10,833 nt of DNA, from positions 298 to 11,130 of the forward strand of contig MGLN01000113.1 in assembly GCA_001796045.1 (NCBI GenBank). Reading direction: 5' to 3'. The notes under the pieces are model-generated. The model ran no database searches and was not told the origin of the DNA. It worked only from the letters and a program-made list of their open reading frames with translations. The DNA is from Caulobacterales bacterium RIFOXYB1_FULL_67_16. Its GTDB lineage: Bacteria > Pseudomonadota > Alphaproteobacteria > Caulobacterales > Caulobacteraceae. Position numbers and translations under genes: made by a program. This document shows, in pieces, positions 1 to 6,930 of the stretch (the first letter of the stretch is position 1; the number at the start of each line of letters is the position of its first letter).

Positions 1-792
1 CGTCCGGGCAAGCGTTCTGGCGCCTGGATGACCACCTACCGGTCCTTCTCGACCCTGGACGGCTCCAAGGTGATCCTGGGCTCCAACAACAACAATTTCA
101 CCAAGCCCGAGCCCGGCGAGCCGGTGCTGATCTCGCTGGATGACGCCGAGACCCTGTTCCACGAGTTCGGCCACACCCTGCACTACTTCTCGTCGAACGT
201 GACCTATCCGTCGTTCGGCAACACCCCGCGCGACTTCGTCGAATATCCGTCGCAGGTGCACGAGCACTGGGTGCTGAGCCGGCCGATCCTGGACGGCTAT
301 CTGAAACACTATCAGACGGGCGAACCCATGCCCCAGGCCCTGGTCGACAAGATCCAGGCCTCGTCCACCTTCAACCAGGGCTATGCGACGGTCAGCTATC
401 TGTCCTCGGCCATCGTCGACATGGACCTGCACACCCAGGCCACGCCCCCGACCGACATCGACGCCTTCGAAAAGGCCAGCCTGGCCCGCATCGGCATGCC
501 CAGGGAGATCGTGATGCGGCACCGCCTGCCGCAGTTCAATCACCTGTTCACGTCCGACGGCTATTCGGCCGGCTACTACAGCTACCTCTGGTCCGAGACG
601 ATGGACGCCGACACCTGGGCCTATTTCGAGGAGTCGGGCGACGTCTTCAATCCGGACATCGCCGGCCGGTTCAAGTCGATCATGCTGGCTCCGGGCAACA
701 CCACCGACCGCGCCGAGGCCTATCGCGCCTTCCGCGGTCGCGACCCCGACGTCGCCGCCCTGCTGAAGGTCCGGGGCTTCCCGGTGTCCTGA
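1..792 (+). CDS. M3 family zinc metallopeptidase, Dcp-like (C-terminal part)
   Basis: This is the 3' part of a peptidase gene that enters from the left edge; 263 residues are visible, reading in frame from base 1. The M3 (thimet/Dcp) zinc site is present: HEFGH at visible residues 54-58 (bases 160-174) supplies two histidine ligands and the catalytic Glu, and the Glu of DFVEYPSQ (residue 81) supplies the third ligand. The context NTPRDFVE-PSQ-EHW is closest to peptidyl-dipeptidase Dcp rather than oligopeptidase A, as I recall those sequences. The tyrosine-rich GYSAGYYSYLW segment near residues 195-205 matches the substrate-binding region of the family, and the ending VRGF is also typical. Family members are about 680-720 residues, so roughly 60% lies outside the window. 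Such enzymes release dipeptides from the C-termini of short peptides. Whether this copy is cytoplasmic or exported cannot be told without the N-terminus. The internal ATG at base 28 is not the start. Confidence 0.93.
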   Translation, partial: RPGKRSGAWMTTYRSFSTLDGSKVILGSNNNNFTKPEPGEPVLISLDDAETLFHEFGHTLHYFSSNVTYPSFGNTPRDFVEYPSQVHEHWVLSRPILDGYLKHYQTGEPMPQALVDKIQASSTFNQGYATVSYLSSAIVDMDLHTQATPPTDIDAFEKASLARIGMPREIVMRHRLPQFNHLFTSDGYSAGYYSYLWSETMDADTWAYFEESGDVFNPDIAGRFKSIMLAPGNTTDRAEAYRAFRGRDPDVAALLKVRGFPVS

Positions 793-823
793 TCGCCCCC
801 GGCGCGCGACATAGGCGCTGACG

Positions 824-856
824 GGACGCCGCCGGACGCTCTGTCCGGCGGCGTCC
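824..856. terminator. Bidirectional terminator-like hairpin between convergent genes
   Basis: A perfect 14-bp inverted repeat (arms 824-837 and 843-856, starting GGACGCCGCC) surrounds a 5-nt loop. It lies between the stop of the M3 peptidase (792) and the stop of the convergent UrcA-family gene (863). No long T-run follows on either strand (only TGCGTTT on the plus strand), so it is a GC-only stem rather than a textbook intrinsic terminator. Its place between two converging stops makes a shared terminator the simplest reading. Confidence 0.7.
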
Positions 857-862
857 TGCGTT

Positions 863-1144
863 TCAGGCCTCGAACGCGCGGCTGCCGCGAGCGTATTCGG
901 TCCTCGCCCGGTCCGGCAGCCCCGACAGGGCTTCCTCGCGGACCCCCGCGCGGCATTTGAGTCTTTCGATGGACGTGCGGCCGCCGCACAGCCGGTCGGC
1001 GGCCTCGCGTATCCGGCCGTCCAGCCTCGCCGCGCCTTGAGGCGTCGCGAGGTCCAGATCCCCGTAGGCGATGCGAAGGTCTGAAGCGGAGGCGGCGCTC
1101 GCGGCCAGGACGGCGGCGGTCGTCAGAGAGACAATCCTGAACAT
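863..1144 (-). CDS. UrcA family secreted protein (paralogue 1)
   Basis: This 93-residue protein has a signal peptide: MFRIV, a hydrophobic Ala-rich core, and a likely cut after ASA at residue 20. The mature part of about 73 residues carries the UrcA-family pattern YGDLDL (residues 27-32), a Gly-Ala-Ala turn, R-I-x-x-A-A and two cysteines (C53 and C64) that could form a disulphide in the periplasm. Its ending (LP-x5-YARGSR) closely resembles that of the second UrcA gene at 2395-2733. AAGGA lies 9 nt before the ATG. The family is named after a Caulobacter gene induced by uranium; the molecular function is unknown, and the name does not show that this copy responds to metals. It is transcribed away from corA, with 238 nt between the two start codons. 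Confidence 0.85.
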   Translation of the reverse strand: MFRIVSLTTAAVLAASAASASDLRIAYGDLDLATPQGAARLDGRIREAADRLCGGRTSIERLKCRAGVREEALSGLPDRARTEYARGSRAFEA

Positions 1145-1382
1145 GATCCTGTTTCCTTTTCCCGCCCCTCTGTCGTCCGGGGCAGGGGACGCTCGCGCGG
1201 AACCGCAGCCAAACGGCGAAGCTTCCGCGGCGGAAACACGGCCGAGTCATAAATCGGCGTCATGACATTTCCGACAGGGCGGGGCCCAAGCCGTTCGCGG
1301 ATCCGGTCGCGCCTCCAGCGCATTTCTTCCGAGGCCGGCATGGCTTAAGGCGAAGACAGCGCATCCGTCTGCGGGAGATTCC
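1145..1382. other. Divergent intergenic region between urcA-like gene and corA
   Basis: This 238-nt stretch separates the start codons of the UrcA-like gene (left, minus) and corA (right, plus), so it should hold both promoters. I see no convincing -35/-10 pair, riboswitch or coding signal. Small local features are the palindrome GTCATGAC (1259-1266), a nearby GTCAT repeat, and TTCCGC/GCGGAA arms around 1223-1235. Reading frames through this stretch look like GC-rich shadows. Confidence 0.4.
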
Positions 1383-2348
1383 ATGCCCCTCGTCGCCTCC
1401 TACATCTACAAGGACGGCCGACGCGTGCGGGCCGGGGCTCTGACGCCGAAGGGGCTGGCGCTCAGGCCGGGTGAGTTCGTCTGGGTCGGTCTTCACGACC
1501 CGACCGACGCCGAGTTCGACATCCTGGTGAAGCGGTTCCACCTCCACCCGTTGGCGGTCGAGGACGCCCTGTCGGCGCACCAGATGCCCAAGGTCGAGAT
1601 CTATGGGCGCGAGCTTTTCGTTGTCGCCCGCACGGCCGAGAAGGTGGACGACCACATCAGCTACGGCGAGACCCACGTCTTCGTCGGGACGGACCACGTC
1701 ATCACCATCCGGCACGGCTCGAACCGCGCCCACACCGCCCTGCGCGCCCAGCTGGAGGCCGCGCCGGACCGGCTCAAGGCCGGGCCGGACTTCGTCCTGC
1801 ACGGGGTCCTGGACTTCATCGTCGACGCCTATGTCCCCATCGTCGACGGCGCCGAGGACAGCGTGCTGGAAATGGAGCAGCGGGCGCTGGAGGCCTTCCT
1901 GTCCCGCGCCGAGATTCGCCGTCTCTTCACCCTGCGCCGCGAACTGCTGAAGTTCCGCCGCATCCTGGGGCCGATGGAGGAGGTGGCCGGACGGCTGCAG
2001 TCGCAGGACATGCCCTGCATCGACGCGGACATTCGTCCCTATTTCCGCGACATCGCCGACCATGTGCGCCGGGTGAACAGCCGCCTGAACGGGCTGACGG
2101 AAATCCTGACCTCGGTCTTCGAGGTGGCGAACCTTCTGGAGCAGCAGCGGCAGGGCGTCATCACCCGCAAACTGGCGTCCTGGGCGGCGCTACTCGCCGT
2201 GCCGACGGCCATCGCCGGCATATATGGCATGAATTTCGACTTTATGCCGGAACTGCACTGGCGCTACGGCTATCCGCTGGCGATGGGCGTGATCGCCGTC
2301 GTGTGCCTTGGCCTCTACATCACCTTCAAGCGGACCAAATGGCTCTAG
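1383..2348 (+). CDS. corA: CorA-type magnesium/divalent cation transporter
   Basis: This complete 321-residue protein is of normal length for bacterial CorA (about 310-330). A long soluble N-terminal domain (residues 1 to about 255) is followed by two membrane segments: TM1 at about 262-280 and TM2 at about 297-315. The signature Y-GMN-F lies at the end of TM1 (GMN at 282-284, bases 2226-2234), followed by MPEL in the loop, and the chain ends in a basic tail (FKRTKWL), as in the 2-TM-GxN superfamily. The GMN motif forms the selectivity filter of the pentameric channel, which carries Mg2+ and sometimes Co2+ or Ni2+ across the inner membrane. GGGAG lies 5 nt before the ATG. Both neighbours encode small secreted UrcA-family proteins on the opposite strand. 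The close homologues ZntB and other GxN proteins differ mainly in ion preference, so the substrate is inferred from the family. Confidence 0.92.
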   Translation: MPLVASYIYKDGRRVRAGALTPKGLALRPGEFVWVGLHDPTDAEFDILVKRFHLHPLAVEDALSAHQMPKVEIYGRELFVVARTAEKVDDHISYGETHVFVGTDHVITIRHGSNRAHTALRAQLEAAPDRLKAGPDFVLHGVLDFIVDAYVPIVDGAEDSVLEMEQRALEAFLSRAEIRRLFTLRRELLKFRRILGPMEEVAGRLQSQDMPCIDADIRPYFRDIADHVRRVNSRLNGLTEILTSVFEVANLLEQQRQGVITRKLASWAALLAVPTAIAGIYGMNFDFMPELHWRYGYPLAMGVIAVVCLGLYITFKRTKWL

Positions 2349-2357
2349 CCCGCGAGG

Positions 2358-2386
2358 CGGCGAGGGGCGGATCGCGCCCCTCGCCG
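2358..2386. terminator. Bidirectional terminator-like hairpin, corA / UrcA gene 2
   Basis: A perfect 12-bp stem (arms 2358-2369 and 2375-2386, core GGCGAGGGGCG) has a 5-nt loop and is followed by GTTTCGG on the plus strand. It sits between the corA stop (2348) and the stop of the convergent UrcA-family gene (2395), so it probably terminates both transcripts. The T-tract is weak in both directions. Confidence 0.7.
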
Positions 2387-2394
2387 GTTTCGGA

Positions 2395-2733
2395 TCAGCT
2401 GTTGGCGAACAGGCCGACGACCTGGGCGACCTGACGGGCGCCGCGCGAGGCGCGGGCGTAGTCGACCTGGTGCGAACGCGGCAGCTGGCGCATGGCTTCG
2501 TTGCGAACAGCAGCGCGACAGCTTTGTCGATTGATGATGCTTCCGCCGGTGAACCGGTAGTCCCGGCACATACGCTCGGCGGCCTGGTCGACGCGGGCGT
2601 CGAAGGCGGCGGCGCCGGCGGCGGAGGACAGATCCAGATCGCCGAAGGGGATACGGGCGTCCTGGCTCTGGGCCAGGGCGGAGGACGCGGACAGGACGGC
2701 GACGGCGAAGAGAACGGGGGAGAGAACCTTCAT
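2395..2733 (-). CDS. UrcA family secreted protein (paralogue 2)
   Basis: This 112-residue protein starts at the ATG at 2733. GAGGAG lies 7 nt upstream and the signal peptide begins right there (MKVLSPVLFAVAVLS, likely cut after ALA at residue 21), so longer readings that start further upstream are not credible. The mature part has FGDLDL (30-35), GAA, R-V-x-x-A-A, and two cysteines (C56, C72) 16 residues apart, against 11 apart in the paralogue at 863-1144. It shares with that protein the pattern CRA-VR-EA-x3-LP followed by YAR-SR, so the two are clearly related. The function of the family is unknown; it is probably periplasmic and possibly disulphide-bonded. The gene follows ppc in the same direction, 138 nt after the ppc stop. 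I see no strong terminator between them, so read-through from ppc is possible. Confidence 0.86.
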   Translation of the reverse strand: MKVLSPVLFAVAVLSASSALAQSQDARIPFGDLDLSSAAGAAAFDARVDQAAERMCRDYRFTGGSIINRQSCRAAVRNEAMRQLPRSHQVDYARASRGARQVAQVVGLFANS

Positions 2734-2871
2734 CGCTTTGCTCCTCGGAGAAAGATAATCGCTCGAAACGGCGACGAGGGCGCAATACGCGTGTTGTGTA
2801 ACAGCGCGATGAGGGTTCCGGCGCCGATCTGCGACAGCCAGATTAAATCGTCTTAAGAGTAATGACTGCAA

Positions 2872-5571
2872 TCAGCCGCTGTTTCTCAACCCCGCCGCCA
2901 CGCCGTTGATCGCCAGCAGGATCCCCTCGCGCACCCGCGGGTCCTCGTCGCCCGCCCGCCGCCGCCGGATCAGTTCGATCTGCACATGGTTCAGCGGCTC
3001 GACATAGGGCATCCGCAGCCGGATCAGACGGTCCAGCTCCGGCTGGCCGCCCAGCAGCTTGTCATGACCGGTGATGGCCAGGATGGCGTCGTGGGTCCTC
3101 TGCCACTCGTCGCGGATTTCGCCGTAGATGCGCGCGGCCAGCGAGGCGTCGTTCACCAGGGTGGCGTAGCGCCGGGCCACGGTCATGTCCGACTTGGCCA
3201 TGACCATCTCCATATTCTGCACCAGGGTGCGGAAGAAGGGCCAGGCCTGGGCCATGGCCTTCAGCTCGCCCATGTCCTGGCCCTCGACCGCCGAGCCGAA
3301 GCCGAACCAGCCGGGCAGCATGACCCGGCTCTGGGACCAGCTGAACACCCAGGGAATGGCCCGCAGGTCCTCGATCCGCGTCGAGGCGGTCCGCGACGAC
3401 GGGCGCGAGCCGATCTTCAGGTCGGCGATCTCGGCGATGGGGGTGGCGGCGCGGTAATAGTCGACGAAGCCGTCGGTCTCGTAGACCAGCTTGCGATAGG
3501 CGGCCATCGACCGGGCCGACAGGTCCGACAGGGTGGCGCCGTGTTCGGCGGTGAAGGCCTGGTCCTGGCTCTGACCCAGCGAGGCCAGCACCGCGCCGCA
3601 GGTCAGGGCGTCCAGATTGCGCAGGGCGATCTCCGGCTCGCCGTATTTGTTGGCGATCACCTCGCCCTGTTCGGTGGTGCGGATCCGGCCCTGGACCGTG
3701 CCCTCCGGCTGGGCCAGGACCCCGGCGAAGGACGAGCCCCCGCCGCGGCCGACCGTGCCGCCGCGACCGTGGAACAGCTGCAGCTTCAGCCCGGCCGCCT
3801 GGGTCACCTCGACCAGGGCCCGCGACGCCTCGTGCAGCTCCCAGCCCGAGGTCAGATAGGAGCCGTCCTTGTTGGAGTCGGAATAGCCGATCATCACCTC
3901 CTGAACCCCGCGCGCCTTGGCGACGGCCAAGGCGGACGGCTCCTTCAGCAGCCGCTCCAGGGTGGGGCGGGAGGCGCGCAGGTCCTCGATGGTCTCGAAC
4001 AGGGGGGCGGCCTGGATCGGGCAGGCGCCGGGATCCTCGGGGCGATAGAGGCCGACTTCCTTGAGCAGCAGATAGACCTCCAGCAGGTCCGAGGCCGCAT
4101 CGGTCTTGGAGACGATATGGGTGCGGATCGCCTGGGGGCCGAAGGCGGCCAGGGCCGCGGCGGCGGCCTGGAGAATGCCGCGCTCCTTCAGGGTCTCGGC
4201 CGCATAGTCGGCATAGGGGCTGAACAGCAGGCGCGGCGAGGCCAGTTCGGCCGCCAGCACCGCCAGCCGGCCCTCCTCGTCCAGGGCCGAATAGTCGGGG
4301 CAGACCCCGGCCGTCTTCAGCAGATCGGCGACGACCCGCTCATGCACGTCCGAGTTCTGGCGCAGGTCCAGGGTCGCCATATGGAAGCCGAAGATCTCGA
4401 CCGCGGTGATCAGGTCGTTCAGCCGGTCGTCGGCGAAGACGGCGCCATGGTGCGACACCAGGCTGTCGCGCAGGATCTTCAGGTCGGCTTCGAAGGCGTC
4501 GGGGCCCGGATAGGCTTCGGCCGCGACGGCCGCGCGACGCGGCGGCTGGGCGCCGCCGCGCGCCTCGTAGGTCGCGGCCAGGCGCGCATAGACCCCGGTC
4601 AGGGCGCGACGATAAGGCTCGTCGGCCCGGTGCGGCGACAGGTCGTGGGCGGCGTCGGCCAGGGCGGCCAGCTCCGGCGAGACCTCGGCCAGTTCGGCCG
4701 CCAGGCTCAGCTCGGCCCCCAGGGCGTGGACCTCTTCCAGATAGAAGCCCAGCACCGCCCGCGCCTGGGTGCGGAAGGCCGCGCTCAGCACCGTCCCGTC
4801 CACGTTCGGATTGCCGTCCCGGTCGCCCCCGACCCAGGTGCCCACTCGCATGAAGGGCTGAAGCTGGGGCGCCTCCAGCAGGCGACGCCAGGCCGACAGC
4901 TGCTTGGGCGCGACCCGCAGGAAGATGCGGTCCAGGAAGGAGACGACGGTGTCGATCTCGTCCTGCACCACCAGACCCTGGGTGCGGACCAGGCGGGTGG
5001 CCCACAGGATCACGATCTGGCGGCGCAGGGGTTCGTTGATCTGGGCCGTCGAACAGGCGTCGCCGGCCTTGTCGCAGGCGTCCAGAATTTCCGAGATGGC
5101 GGCGATCCGGTCGATCACGCTCTTGCGCCGGACCTCGGACGGGTGGGCGGTCAGGACGGGCGAAATCAGGGCCTCGTCCAGCAGGGTGCGCACGGCCGCC
5201 TTGTCCACCTTCTGCTCGGCCAGCCGCTGCAGCGCGCCCTCGGGCGTGTCGGCCCGCGCGCCGGCCTCGACCTGTCCCTGGGCGCGACGACGGGTGGCGC
5301 GGTCCTCGGCGATATTGGCCAGCAGAGAGAACAGGGCGAAGCCGTGGGCCAGGCCGGCGGCCTGATCGACCGACATGGTGGTCAACAGTTTTTCCAGCCG
5401 CTTGGCCGGGTGGGAGGCCGGATCGCGGTGATAGGCCACCGAGGCTTGCCGCACGGCCTCGACGTGTTCGAACAGGGCCTCTCCGCCTTCCTGCCGGATG
5501 ACCTCGCCCAATATGCCGCCCAGCAGGCGGACTTCTTCGCGCAGGGAGTCGTCGGCGGCGGGCGTCATCAT
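2872..5571 (-). CDS. ppc: Phosphoenolpyruvate carboxylase
   Basis: This complete 899-residue enzyme (family 880-940) carboxylates PEP with bicarbonate to give oxaloacetate, replenishing the TCA cycle in the cytoplasm. The catalytic-His motif reads TAHPSEVRRKS (H143, matching E. coli H138). The GYSDSNKDGS loop has K568. FHGRGGTVGRGGG carries R603 and R609. LRAIPWVFSWSQSR and MLPGWFGFG are present, and the chain ends LRNSG. Residues corresponding to the E. coli aspartate-inhibition site (R587, K773, R832, N881) appear as R609, K793, R853 and N897, so feedback inhibition by aspartate is likely retained. The canonical TAHPTE has Ser for Thr, a mild change. The start is a tandem ATG-ATG at 5571/5568, with AGGA 7 nt before the first. 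An upstream in-frame ATG at 5667 would add 32 residues without PEPC character and lies upstream of the predicted promoter, so it is rejected. Confidence 0.96.
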   Translation of the reverse strand: MMTPAADDSLREEVRLLGGILGEVIRQEGGEALFEHVEAVRQASVAYHRDPASHPAKRLEKLLTTMSVDQAAGLAHGFALFSLLANIAEDRATRRRAQGQVEAGARADTPEGALQRLAEQKVDKAAVRTLLDEALISPVLTAHPSEVRRKSVIDRIAAISEILDACDKAGDACSTAQINEPLRRQIVILWATRLVRTQGLVVQDEIDTVVSFLDRIFLRVAPKQLSAWRRLLEAPQLQPFMRVGTWVGGDRDGNPNVDGTVLSAAFRTQARAVLGFYLEEVHALGAELSLAAELAEVSPELAALADAAHDLSPHRADEPYRRALTGVYARLAATYEARGGAQPPRRAAVAAEAYPGPDAFEADLKILRDSLVSHHGAVFADDRLNDLITAVEIFGFHMATLDLRQNSDVHERVVADLLKTAGVCPDYSALDEEGRLAVLAAELASPRLLFSPYADYAAETLKERGILQAAAAALAAFGPQAIRTHIVSKTDAASDLLEVYLLLKEVGLYRPEDPGACPIQAAPLFETIEDLRASRPTLERLLKEPSALAVAKARGVQEVMIGYSDSNKDGSYLTSGWELHEASRALVEVTQAAGLKLQLFHGRGGTVGRGGGSSFAGVLAQPEGTVQGRIRTTEQGEVIANKYGEPEIALRNLDALTCGAVLASLGQSQDQAFTAEHGATLSDLSARSMAAYRKLVYETDGFVDYYRAATPIAEIADLKIGSRPSSRTASTRIEDLRAIPWVFSWSQSRVMLPGWFGFGSAVEGQDMGELKAMAQAWPFFRTLVQNMEMVMAKSDMTVARRYATLVNDASLAARIYGEIRDEWQRTHDAILAITGHDKLLGGQPELDRLIRLRMPYVEPLNHVQIELIRRRRAGDEDPRVREGILLAINGVAAGLRNSG

Positions 5572-5603
5572 CGGCGTGTCCTGTGGTCCGGGGAGGCGGG
5601 CAT

Positions 5604-5630
5604 GTGAAAGCGCGGAAACCCCGCCGTCAA
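5604..5630 (-). promoter_or_regulatory. Predicted housekeeping promoter of ppc
   Basis: On the minus strand TTGACGG (5630-5624) is followed after 12 nt by GCTTTCAC (5611-5604). This resembles the Caulobacter sigma-73 consensus, TTGACGS, 10-14 nt, GCTANAWC: the -35 is perfect and the -10 matches five of the seven specified bases. Transcription would start near 5598, giving a leader of roughly 27 nt before the ppc ATG. Confidence 0.5.
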
Positions 5631-5733
5631 CGCACGATCCATGACAGGGGCGGATGGAGGGCTTCATGGTGAACCGTCCGTTAGGCTTTCTTAACCGACG
5701 CGGCGCCAAAATGCGGATGAAGGATTCCGCCCC

Positions 5734-6930
5734 GTGTCCATGTTCGCCAAACGCCAGTCCGCTCTCGCCGCCGCCGCCGGGTCTCCGCCCGCCGGGCGTG
5801 GAAAGCCGAGCCTGAAACCGGTCCTCGACGTGCTGAAGAAGCCGCCGGTGATCGCCGGCCTGTCCGGCCTGTTCCTGCTGTCCGCGGCCGCCCTGTTCCT
5901 GACGGTCCTGGGCGATCCCCATGCGGGCACGCCCTCGGCCCGTGTCGCCCTGCATCGGGAAGAAGCGCCGCCGACGCCGGGGCCGACGGGTTTCGAGGCC
6001 TTCTCCATGGGGGCCATGGGCCTGTATCAGGATCTGACCGGAACCGGCGATCCGTCCGGCGCGGCGGGCGGCGAGGCCGTTATCACCCTGCCGGACGGCG
6101 CAACCGTCGCCGGCGGCGCCAGCTACACCGCCCCGGTCCAGCCCGCCTCGCCCCTGCCCAAGGCGCCCATCGCCGGCCTGTCCCAGCCCGGCCCCAGCGG
6201 CCCCCTGCCGATGATCGCGCCGGACGGCCGCGTCCCGGCCCAGGCCTACGCCCGACCCTTCCGCTCGAACGGCAAGCCGCGCGTGGCCCTGATCGTCGGC
6301 GGCCTGGGGCTCAACGCCGTCACCACCCGCGCCGCCATCGAACGCCTGCCGGCCGAGGTGACCCTCAGCTTCGTCCCCTATGCCGACAATCTCCAGTCCT
6401 GGATCGACCAGGCCCGCGCCCAGGGCCACGAGGTCATGCTGGAAATGCCGATGGAGCCTTCCGGCTACCCCGACAACGATCCCGGCCCCTATACGCTTCT
6501 GGCCAACGGCACGCCCGACGACGTCGAGGCCAAGCTGGACTGGCTGATGGGCCGCGCCACGGGCTATTTCGGCGTGACCAACTATCTGGGCGACCGGTTC
6601 GCCGGTTCGGACACGGGGATGAACGCCTTCCTGCTGATCCTGCGTCAGAGGGGGGTCGCCTTCCTCGACGACGGCACGTTCCAGCGTCGTCCCGGCGCCT
6701 GGGCCCGGGCCAGCGCCGACAAGATCATCGACCAGACCCAGTCACCCGCCGCCATCATCGGCGCCCTGAACAGTCTGGAGGCCCAGGCCAAGCTGCGCGG
6801 CTCGGCGCTCGGCTCCGGCTTCGCCTATCCCGTCACGGTCGAGGCCGCCGCCCGCTGGACCGCCGGCCTGGAGCAGCGCGGCCTGCAACTGGCGCCGGCC
6901 TCTGCCATGACCCTGCGGCCCGGCCGGTAA
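5734..6930 (+). CDS. Divergent polysaccharide deacetylase family protein (YibQ-like), membrane-anchored
   Basis: This 398-residue protein has a short basic cytoplasmic tail, one membrane segment (about 38-59), a low-complexity Pro/Gly/Ala linker (to about 165) with GPLPMIAPDGR and AQAYARPF, and a C-terminal divergent polysaccharide deacetylase domain from about residue 182 to the end. That domain has LIVGGLGLN (186-194), GHEVMLEMPMEP (231-242), NDPGPYTLL, GVTNYLGDRF (280-289) and FLDDG (310-314). The E. coli YibQ counterparts, as I recall them, are IDD, NHMG and GHPHP; here they are VGG, NYLG and GSGFAYP. The putative metal-binding and catalytic residues are therefore missing, and deacetylase activity is doubtful. 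The start is taken as GTG at 5734 because AAGGA lies 9 nt upstream; ATG at 5740 would be 15 nt from it. The stop overlaps the rppH ATG by one base (TAATG), so the two are probably co-translated. An envelope role is inferred from the anchor and family. Confidence 0.88.
   Translation: MSMFAKRQSALAAAAGSPPAGRGKPSLKPVLDVLKKPPVIAGLSGLFLLSAAALFLTVLGDPHAGTPSARVALHREEAPPTPGPTGFEAFSMGAMGLYQDLTGTGDPSGAAGGEAVITLPDGATVAGGASYTAPVQPASPLPKAPIAGLSQPGPSGPLPMIAPDGRVPAQAYARPFRSNGKPRVALIVGGLGLNAVTTRAAIERLPAEVTLSFVPYADNLQSWIDQARAQGHEVMLEMPMEPSGYPDNDPGPYTLLANGTPDDVEAKLDWLMGRATGYFGVTNYLGDRFAGSDTGMNAFLLILRQRGVAFLDDGTFQRRPGAWARASADKIIDQTQSPAAIIGALNSLEAQAKLRGSALGSGFAYPVTVEAAARWTAGLEQRGLQLAPASAMTLRPGR

Noticed and set aside
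1123..1341. Small reading frames in the 1145-1382 intergenic region, on both strands
   Set aside because: They overlap the UrcA-like gene start, have Arg-rich translations and lack ribosome-binding sites; better explained as GC-rich noise.
1145..1382. Mg2+-sensing riboswitch upstream of corA
   Set aside because: I looked for a structured leader. Only a 4-bp stem near 1367 and scattered short repeats are visible, nothing like a known M-box or ykoY-type element.
2734..2871. Longer N-terminus for the second UrcA-family protein (start at 2871)
   Set aside because: The added residues are Arg-rich and non-conserved. The signal peptide and GAGGAG ribosome-binding site define the start at 2733.
2986..5607. 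An 873-residue open frame on the plus strand, antisense to ppc
   Set aside because: The opposite strand encodes PEP carboxylase with every signature motif. The plus-strand translation is a Gln/Gly/Arg/Ala-rich string with no recognisable domain, as expected from the antisense of a GC-rich gene, and it has no convincing ribosome-binding site.
5681..5696. CtrA binding site upstream of the deacetylase-like gene
   Set aside because: TTAG-N6-TTAACC has one mismatch in the first half-site and a 6-bp gap rather than the 7-bp gap of the CtrA consensus; not called as a feature.
5572..6429. N-terminal extension of ppc to a 1185-residue protein
   Set aside because: The extension is low-complexity, lies antisense to the deacetylase-like gene, and has no similarity to PEPC. 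The tandem ATG at 5571 has a proper AGGA and an upstream promoter-like sequence.
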